Assembly: GCA_947632275.1 (NCBI GenBank)
Contig: CANROR010000039.1
Span: 1-10,506 of the forward strand
DNA: 10,506 bases
Direction: 5' to 3'
Origin: an uncultured Bacilli bacterium
Lineage (GTDB): Bacteria > Bacillota_I > Bacilli_A > RF39 > UBA660
Shown here: positions 5,843 to 10,506 of the stretch, one piece after another
How positions within the stretch are numbered: the stretch's first letter is position 1
How the letters are laid out: every line of letters starts with the position of its first letter
Notes under the pieces: model-generated
Told to the model about the DNA's origin: nothing
Database searches by the model: none
What the model saw: only the letters and a program-made list of their open reading frames with translations
Translations under genes and position numbers: made by a program

Positions 5843-6850
5843 TTGTTTACTAAAATATATGAAAAACTTAAAAAATTTATTGGTCAATATTATAAATTTT
5901 TACTTTTTTTAGTTTTCTTATTTTTAATATGTACTTGGGAATTACCATATGTTGTCTATAAACCGGGAGGTTTAGTTAATTTAAATGATCGCATTAGTAT
6001 CGAAAATGAAAATATTAAAGGCAGTTTTTCGATGTGTTATGTTTCGATGATGCGAGGAACTTTGCCGGCTTTAGGTTTATCATTTATTTTTCCTAATTGG
6101 GATATTAGAGCGCGTGAAGAAGTAACGGTCGATAATGGCTCGTTAGATGATTTAATTACAATGGAAAAACTTTATTATCAATCTTCCATTGATAATGCCA
6201 CCATTTTAGCTTATCAAAAAGCGGGGCAAGATATTGAAATAACCAAAACCAATTTAAATGTTATTTATATTACGGATGCGGCCAAAACCAATATTCAACT
6301 ATATGATAAAATTTTAGAAGTGGAAGGCCAACAAGTCACTAGTTTAGAAGAATTAAAAGAATTAGTAAACAATTTAAAAAAAGGTGATAAAATTAAAATA
6401 AAGGTTGATCGGCAAGGTAAAATAATTGAGACCGAAAGTGAAATATATGAACTGGATGGCTCTTTAAAGGTAGGAATTTCGACGGTTTTAACCTATGAAT
6501 ATAAAACGGAGATTCCAATTGATGTGAAAACGAAAGCCAGTGAATCGGGTTCATCCGGCGGTTTAATGTTAACGTTAGCCATTTATAATAAATTAACTGA
6601 AGAAGATTTAACTAAGGGGCAAAAAATCGTCGGCACGGGCACCATCGATATTTTAGGTAATGTCGGGGAAATTGATGGGGTTAAATATAAGCTTTTAGGC
6701 GCCGAAAGAGAAAAGGCCCAAATATTTTTATGTCCGGTCGAAAACTATGATGAAGCTCTAAAAGTTAAAAGGGAAAATAAATTAAAGATAAAAGTGAAAG
6801 CCGTCAAGACATTTGATGAAGCCTTAACTTATTTGAAAACATTAAAATAA
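5843..6850 (+). CDS. ylbL: YlbL/SepM-like PDZ-Lon serine protease
   Basis: The start is best placed at TTG 5843 (335 residues), 5 nt after AGGTGA at 5832-5837; a GTG at 5834 lies inside that site and would add three residues. One membrane helix (about 18-33) anchors the protein, with the rest outside the cell. WELPYVVYKPG after the helix is typical of the family. Residues about 137-195 are a PDZ domain (IYITDAAKTNIQLYDKILEVEG), and residues 225-335 a Lon-type protease domain with the Ser-Lys dyad at S238 (GSSGG) and K281 (DGVKYK). In B. subtilis YlbL takes part in DNA-damage recovery by degrading the division inhibitor YneA. In streptococci the homologue SepM trims the competence peptide. Both catalytic residues and the length are normal, so it should be active. 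It is divergent from ylbJ and is followed by mutS after 126 nt. Confidence 0.9.
   Translation: MFTKIYEKLKKFIGQYYKFLLFLVFLFLICTWELPYVVYKPGGLVNLNDRISIENENIKGSFSMCYVSMMRGTLPALGLSFIFPNWDIRAREEVTVDNGSLDDLITMEKLYYQSSIDNATILAYQKAGQDIEITKTNLNVIYITDAAKTNIQLYDKILEVEGQQVTSLEELKELVNNLKKGDKIKIKVDRQGKIIETESEIYELDGSLKVGISTVLTYEYKTEIPIDVKTKASESGSSGGLMLTLAIYNKLTEEDLTKGQKIVGTGTIDILGNVGEIDGVKYKLLGAEREKAQIFLCPVENYDEALKVKRENKLKIKVKAVKTFDEALTYLKTLK
5854..5880 (-). promoter_or_regulatory. Possible sigma-E-type promoter for ylbJ
   Basis: On the minus strand, ATA at 5880-5878 and CATATATT at 5861-5854 have the 16-bp spacing of the sigma-E core elements. It lies inside the start of ylbL and would give a leader of about 45 nt. 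ylbJ is sigma-E-dependent in Bacillus, but such AT-rich matches occur by chance. Confidence 0.25.
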
Positions 6851-6929
6851 TTAATTGTGAAGTTATATAAGTAGTAATTATATGTCCACATTTAAAAATA
6901 TGTAAATGGGCAAAAATGAGTTTTCTTAA

Positions 6930-6958
6930 TTCCCAAATGAAAATAAATTTGATATAAT
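6930..6958 (+). promoter_or_regulatory. Sigma-A promoter with extended -10 for mutS
   Basis: In the 126-nt gap between ylbL and mutS, TTCCCA (6930-6935) and TATAAT (6953-6958) are 17 bp apart, and TG at 6950-6951 gives an extended -10 (TGATATAAT, identical to the one before ylbL). The start would be near 6965, only about 11 nt before the mutS GTG. I see no convincing ylbL terminator in this gap, only weak AT-rich stems. Confidence 0.6.
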
Positions 6959-6965
6959 AAAACCC

Positions 6966-6980
6966 GTGATGGAGAAGTGA
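6966..6980 (+). other. Micro-ORF overlapping the mutS start
   Basis: The sequence GTGATGGAGAAGTGA contains a three-codon ORF, ATG GAG AAG TGA (6969-6980), whose last four bases GTGA overlap the mutS GTG start. The only ribosome-binding-like motif, GGAG at 6971-6974, is 2 nt from the GTG, too close for normal initiation. The micro-ORF may be chance, or may support initiation by re-initiation. Confidence 0.3.
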
Positions 6981-9535
6981 AACGTAGTGAAGTAGACCGG
7001 AGCTTATTAAGCCCCATGATGCAACAATACATGGAAATAAAAGATGAGTACGAAAACGAACTCATTCTTTATCGCTTGGGTGATTTTTACGAATTATTTT
7101 TTGATGATGCTCTAATTGCTTCGCGGGAACTAGAACTTACTTTAACGGGTCGGGGAGCCGGCCTAGATGAACGTGTTCCTATGTGTGGCGTTCCGCATCA
7201 TGCCGTTAAAAGTTATATTGAAAAATTAGTAAATAAAGGCTATCGGGTTGCCATTGTCGAACAATTGGAAGACCCTAAAGCGACGAAAGGCATGGTTAAA
7301 AGGGGAGTTGTTGATGTTTATTCGAAAGGCACCATTGCTGACAGTGACCTTTTAAATTCTAAAGAAACTTCTTATATCTCCGGCATTTTATTTTATCAAG
7401 ATGTTACGATATTAACTATTTTAGATATTTCGACGGGTTATTTAGCCGTATTAAATGTCGAACCTAATGAAGAAAAATTAATTAATGAACTAATTAATTA
7501 TAATATTAAAGAAATCGTCGTTATGAGTACGACATCTTGTGAATTATTAGAAACATTAAAAGATAAATATAATATTGAAGTAACGATAAATGATACTTTA
7601 CTTGAAGACAAGTATGAAAAATTATTAGAACAAACTAATGATATTCGCATTAAAAATGGCATAAAACATTTATTTTATTATCTAGATCATCGCCAATTAA
7701 AAGATTTAAGTTATGTTGATAAAATTGTTTTTTTGAATAAATGCGATTATCTGGAAATGGATATTCATACCATCCGGAATTTAGAACTTACGGAAACGAT
7801 TCGCTTAAAAGAAAGAACTTATTCTTTACTTTGGTTACTCGATAAATGTAAGACAGCCATGGGGAGTCGTAAACTTAAAACTTGGCTTTTAAATCCTTTA
7901 ATTGATAAAAAAAGAATTGAACAACGTTATGATAAAATTACGATTTTAAATAATGAATTTATTTTAAAAGATGAATTAAAAAATTTACTTTTTGAAGTAT
8001 ATGATATTGAAAGACTGGCCGGCAAGACAATAAATGGTGGTTTAAATGCCCGCGATTTAATTCAACTAAAAAAAAGTTTAGGGGTTTTACCCCGCATTAA
8101 AGAAATTACTGAACAAATTAAATTTGATTATAAAATTGATACCCATTCCGAAATCTATCAATTACTTGATAAAGCAATCATGGAAGATGCGCCAATTAGT
8201 ATTCATGAAGGGGGAATGATAAAGTCCGGTTATAATCAAGAACTTGATGAAATTAAAGAAATTAGAAGTGGGGGCAAAGACTTTATTGCCCATTTTGAAG
8301 CCGAAATCAAAGAAAAAACGGGAATTAAAAATTTAAAAATTGGTTATAACAAAGTTTTTGGTTATTATATTGAAGTATCAAAGGGACAAAAAGATTTAGT
8401 TAAAGAAGAATATAAATGGGAACGAAGACAAACTTTGGCTAATTGTGAACGTTATATTTCGCCCGAATTAAAAGAAAAAGAAGCTTTAATTTTAAATGCC
8501 GAAGAAAAAATAAATACGTTAGAATATAATTTATTTTTAGAAATTAAAGAAATTATTAAAAATAAAATAATTGAAATAAGAGCAACGGCCGATGTTTTAA
8601 GTGAAATTGATTGTTTACTCGCTTTAGCTATTTGTAGTGAAGAATATAATTTAGTGCGTCCTACTTTAAATGAAGAAAAAATTGTTAAAGTAATTGATGG
8701 TCGACATCCAGTTGTCGAAATTGTCAATAAAAAAGAATATGTTCCGAATGAATGTATTTTAACCGATGGTATTGATACGCTTTTAATCACGGGACCGAAT
8801 ATGAGTGGGAAATCCACTTTCATGCGGCAACTGGCGATTATGAGCATTATGGCCCAAATGGGTTCTTTTGTTCCAGCCAAAGAAGCTAATTTACCGATCT
8901 TTGATAAGATATTTACTCGAATTGGAGCTAGTGATGATTTAGTCAGTGGCGAATCGACATTTATGGTGGAAATGAAAGAAGCGCGAAATGCGATTATGAA
9001 TGCGACCGAAAAAAGTTTAATTTTATTTGATGAATTAGGTAGAGGAACGGCGACTTATGATGGGATGTCTCTAGCTCAAGGTATTTTAGAATATATTAGT
9101 GAAAATATTCATGCCATAACTTTATTTTCGACGCATTATCATGAACTTACTAGTCTCGATAAAAAATATAAAAATATTAAAAATGTTCATGTTTCAGCGA
9201 TCGAAGAAAAAAATACCATAACTTTTTTACATAAAATTAAGGATGGAGCTATTGATAAAAGTTATGGGATTCATGTAGCCCGTTTGGCTGGCATGCCTGA
9301 TGAATTATTAGATCGGGCGAGTGAAATATTGACTAGTTATGAAAAAAATGGAATAAAAAAGGATAAAAATAATAATGTCCAATTAACGATGAATTTTGAA
9401 GAAAATAAAAATAAAGAATTAAATTTAATTAAAGAAAAACTGGCCAAACTTGATTTAATGAATATTACCCCAATTGATGCTTTAAATTATTTATATGAAT
9501 TAAAAGAGGAACTGAAAAAGGAAGAAAATAATTAA
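6977..9535 (+). CDS. mutS: DNA mismatch repair protein MutS
   Basis: The 852-residue product is a full-length MutS, which binds mismatches and small loops as a dimer and triggers repair through MutL. All domains are present. The mismatch-reading N-terminal domain carries the Phe-x-Glu motif (F37, E39, within GDFYELFFDDA). A connector domain (about 130-250) and a long core with lever and clamp (about 265-560) follow. The ATPase domain has Walker A GPNMSGKS (606-613, K612), Walker B FDE (D685, E686) and the STHYHE motif (H720). The C-terminus carries QLTMNF (802-807), resembling the beta-clamp-binding motif of Bacillus MutS, and TPIDALNYLYELK. The GTG at 6977 puts 13 residues before MMQQY, normal for the family; no other in-frame start is available upstream. 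The usual mutL partner does not follow, and a terminator closes the unit. No key residue is missing. Confidence 0.98.
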   Translation: MKRSEVDRSLLSPMMQQYMEIKDEYENELILYRLGDFYELFFDDALIASRELELTLTGRGAGLDERVPMCGVPHHAVKSYIEKLVNKGYRVAIVEQLEDPKATKGMVKRGVVDVYSKGTIADSDLLNSKETSYISGILFYQDVTILTILDISTGYLAVLNVEPNEEKLINELINYNIKEIVVMSTTSCELLETLKDKYNIEVTINDTLLEDKYEKLLEQTNDIRIKNGIKHLFYYLDHRQLKDLSYVDKIVFLNKCDYLEMDIHTIRNLELTETIRLKERTYSLLWLLDKCKTAMGSRKLKTWLLNPLIDKKRIEQRYDKITILNNEFILKDELKNLLFEVYDIERLAGKTINGGLNARDLIQLKKSLGVLPRIKEITEQIKFDYKIDTHSEIYQLLDKAIMEDAPISIHEGGMIKSGYNQELDEIKEIRSGGKDFIAHFEAEIKEKTGIKNLKIGYNKVFGYYIEVSKGQKDLVKEEYKWERRQTLANCERYISPELKEKEALILNAEEKINTLEYNLFLEIKEIIKNKIIEIRATADVLSEIDCLLALAICSEEYNLVRPTLNEEKIVKVIDGRHPVVEIVNKKEYVPNECILTDGIDTLLITGPNMSGKSTFMRQLAIMSIMAQMGSFVPAKEANLPIFDKIFTRIGASDDLVSGESTFMVEMKEARNAIMNATEKSLILFDELGRGTATYDGMSLAQGILEYISENIHAITLFSTHYHELTSLDKKYKNIKNVHVSAIEEKNTITFLHKIKDGAIDKSYGIHVARLAGMPDELLDRASEILTSYEKNGIKKDKNNNVQLTMNFEENKNKELNLIKEKLAKLDLMNITPIDALNYLYELKEELKKEENN

Positions 9536-9560
9536 AAGTTATTGTTTTCTCCTTTTTTTT
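9517..9560 (+). terminator. Rho-independent terminator overlapping the mutS stop
   Basis: The 5' arm 9517-9532 (AAAGGAAGAAAATAAT) pairs with 9541-9556 with two G-T pairs and one A-C mismatch, followed by T residues to 9560. The mutS TAA (9533-9535) lies at the start of the 8-nt loop, so the stem uses the last codons of mutS. Confidence 0.65.
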
Positions 9561-9570
9561 ATAGTAAAAT
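9542..9570 (+). promoter_or_regulatory. Probable promoter for the last gene
   Basis: TTGTTT (9542-9547), 17 bp, and TAAAAT (9565-9570) form a modest sigma-A promoter inside and just after the mutS terminator. The start would be near 9577, before AGGAG at 9581-9585. The -35 matches only the first three bases of the consensus. Confidence 0.4.
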
Positions 9571-9594
9571 TATTAAAGATAGGAGCTAGCGAAA

Positions 9595-10506
9595 GTGAGT
9601 AAAGAAAGAATAACTAAAATTACAATAAGTTTATTACTTTTACTTTCTATAGTAATTGGGGTTTCGTATGCTTTTTTACAATCTAATTTAGAAGATGAAG
9701 AAAGTGTCGATATTTCAGTTCAAGCTAAAACTATAGATGTTTTAACGTTTAATGTTGCCGATGATTTTAAAATAGATGTTACACCTGAGACTTTTCCTGA
9801 AAATGGGGATGATATTAATCAAACATTTATAGCCACCGCTTCTTTAATTGCAAATAATAGCACTAATAAAGCTAAATATAACTATTATTTATATTTATTA
9901 ATCCATGATAATACTTTGGAATATACGCAAAGTCCTGATGTTCCTGAATTATTATTAAATGTAAGTGGACCTGATGAAACCGAAGTAACTACTATAAGTA
10001 ATTTGGAAAAAAAATCAGTTAAAGGCTTAAATGGTTTTGATATTACCAAAGCAAATGGCCTTTATTTAATAAATAGTAGTGATATGGAAATCACTTCTTC
10101 TTCAAGCATACTTGCTACTGATGAAACATGGACTTTTAGCATAACCTTAGTTAATTTAGATACTAATCAAGTGGCTAATTCGAGCAATAGTTTTAGTGCT
10201 AGTATTATTATGCGGAGTGAACCAATTGATGAAGAAAATATCGCGAATGTTTGTAAAGGTGATGAATTGGCCAATTGTATTAAGGATAATTATAAATTAG
10301 ATAGTTCAATAATTTATCATGATGGTAAACAAGATAATCCCGAAGAAGAAAATTATACTTTAGAAGCCGGAGATTTAAGCTATCGTTATCATGGAGCCAA
10401 TCCCAACAATTATGTTTGCTTTGGAAGTGAATGCTCAATTGATCCGGAAAACCCAGGGTATAAAAATTTATATCGAATAATTGGTTTATTTAAAAATGAT
10501 AGTGAC
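9595..10506 (+). CDS. Secreted surface protein with cysteine module, 3' end outside the window
   Basis: A GTG at 9595, 9 nt after AGGAG (9581-9585), opens a frame that continues past the window edge; 304 residues are visible. Residues 1-28 look like a signal peptide or N-terminal anchor (basic KERITK, then a hydrophobic stretch ending VSYAFL), similar in style to SipW-processed TasA/camelysin-like proteins. Residues 30-210 are rich in Thr, Ser, Asn and Asp and probably form a beta-sandwich. From residue 220 the protein carries the same module as the large pilin-like protein: C220-K-G-D-E-L-A-N-C, YHDG, YRYHGANPNNYVC, then LYRIIG (292-297). If it follows that protein, about 200 more residues with a DUF6273-like domain should follow. 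It is probably exposed on the cell surface. The binding partner is unknown. The gene is cut by the window edge; it is not broken. Confidence 0.85.
   Translation, partial: MSKERITKITISLLLLLSIVIGVSYAFLQSNLEDEESVDISVQAKTIDVLTFNVADDFKIDVTPETFPENGDDINQTFIATASLIANNSTNKAKYNYYLYLLIHDNTLEYTQSPDVPELLLNVSGPDETEVTTISNLEKKSVKGLNGFDITKANGLYLINSSDMEITSSSSILATDETWTFSITLVNLDTNQVANSSNSFSASIIMRSEPIDEENIANVCKGDELANCIKDNYKLDSSIIYHDGKQDNPEEENYTLEAGDLSYRYHGANPNNYVCFGSECSIDPENPGYKNLYRIIGLFKNDSD

Noticed and set aside
6851..6929. Small RNA or riboswitch in the ylbL-mutS gap
   Set aside because: Only weak AT stems are visible, upstream of the mutS promoter; nothing resembles a known structured RNA.
8452..8880. 142-residue minus-strand open frame
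   Set aside because: Entirely inside the conserved MutS core and ATPase region, so the plus-strand gene explains the sequence.

Overview
The window is AT-rich, densely packed bacterial DNA. It uses TTA, GAA, AAA and AAT heavily, has Shine-Dalgarno sites, GTG and TTG starts, and TTGACA/TATAAT-type promoters. These traits, together with SpoVID-, YsxE-, YlbJ- and YlbL-like proteins, point to a low-GC Firmicute (Bacilli side). An uncultured, gut-type, Erysipelotrichia/RF39-like lineage is my guess from the style of the surface proteins; the sequence does not prove it. Tryptophan is always TGG, and none of the ten complete genes ends in TGA.

Layout. Positions 1-162 hold two 20-bp direct repeats and a perfect consensus promoter. 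It drives a 35-residue acidic ORF that overlaps an unrecognised 363-residue helical protein with a cysteine-rich tail; a terminator follows at about 1368-1399. Next comes a sporulation pair in the order known from Bacillus: a short SpoVID-like LysM protein (1432-2175) overlapping a YsxE/CotS-family protein that lacks kinase catalytic residues (2168-3058). A 59-residue two-helix membrane protein lies on the minus strand at 3023-3202, with a sigma-K-like promoter, opposite the end of ysxE. Positions 3310-4977 carry two prepilin-like genes: one large, with a surface domain and no Glu5, and one classical. They run tail to tail into a minus-strand ylbJ-like gene (4960-5802), which is divergent from ylbL (5843-6850), a PDZ-Lon serine protease. 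mutS (6977-9535) is complete and looks fully functional. The window ends inside a secreted surface protein starting at 9595.

How the parts relate. Three genes (spoVID, ysxE, ylbJ) belong to endospore formation, so the organism probably sporulates or descends recently from a spore former. The most unusual signal is a roughly 75-85-residue cysteine-containing module (YHDG, NPNNY-C, LYRIIG) found in two proteins of this window. In one it follows a type IV pilin-like N-terminus, in the other a signal peptide and beta-rich domain. This looks like a lineage-specific family of surface proteins built by joining one ectodomain to different export leaders. Many promoters sit very close to their ribosome binding sites, so leaders are predicted to be very short.
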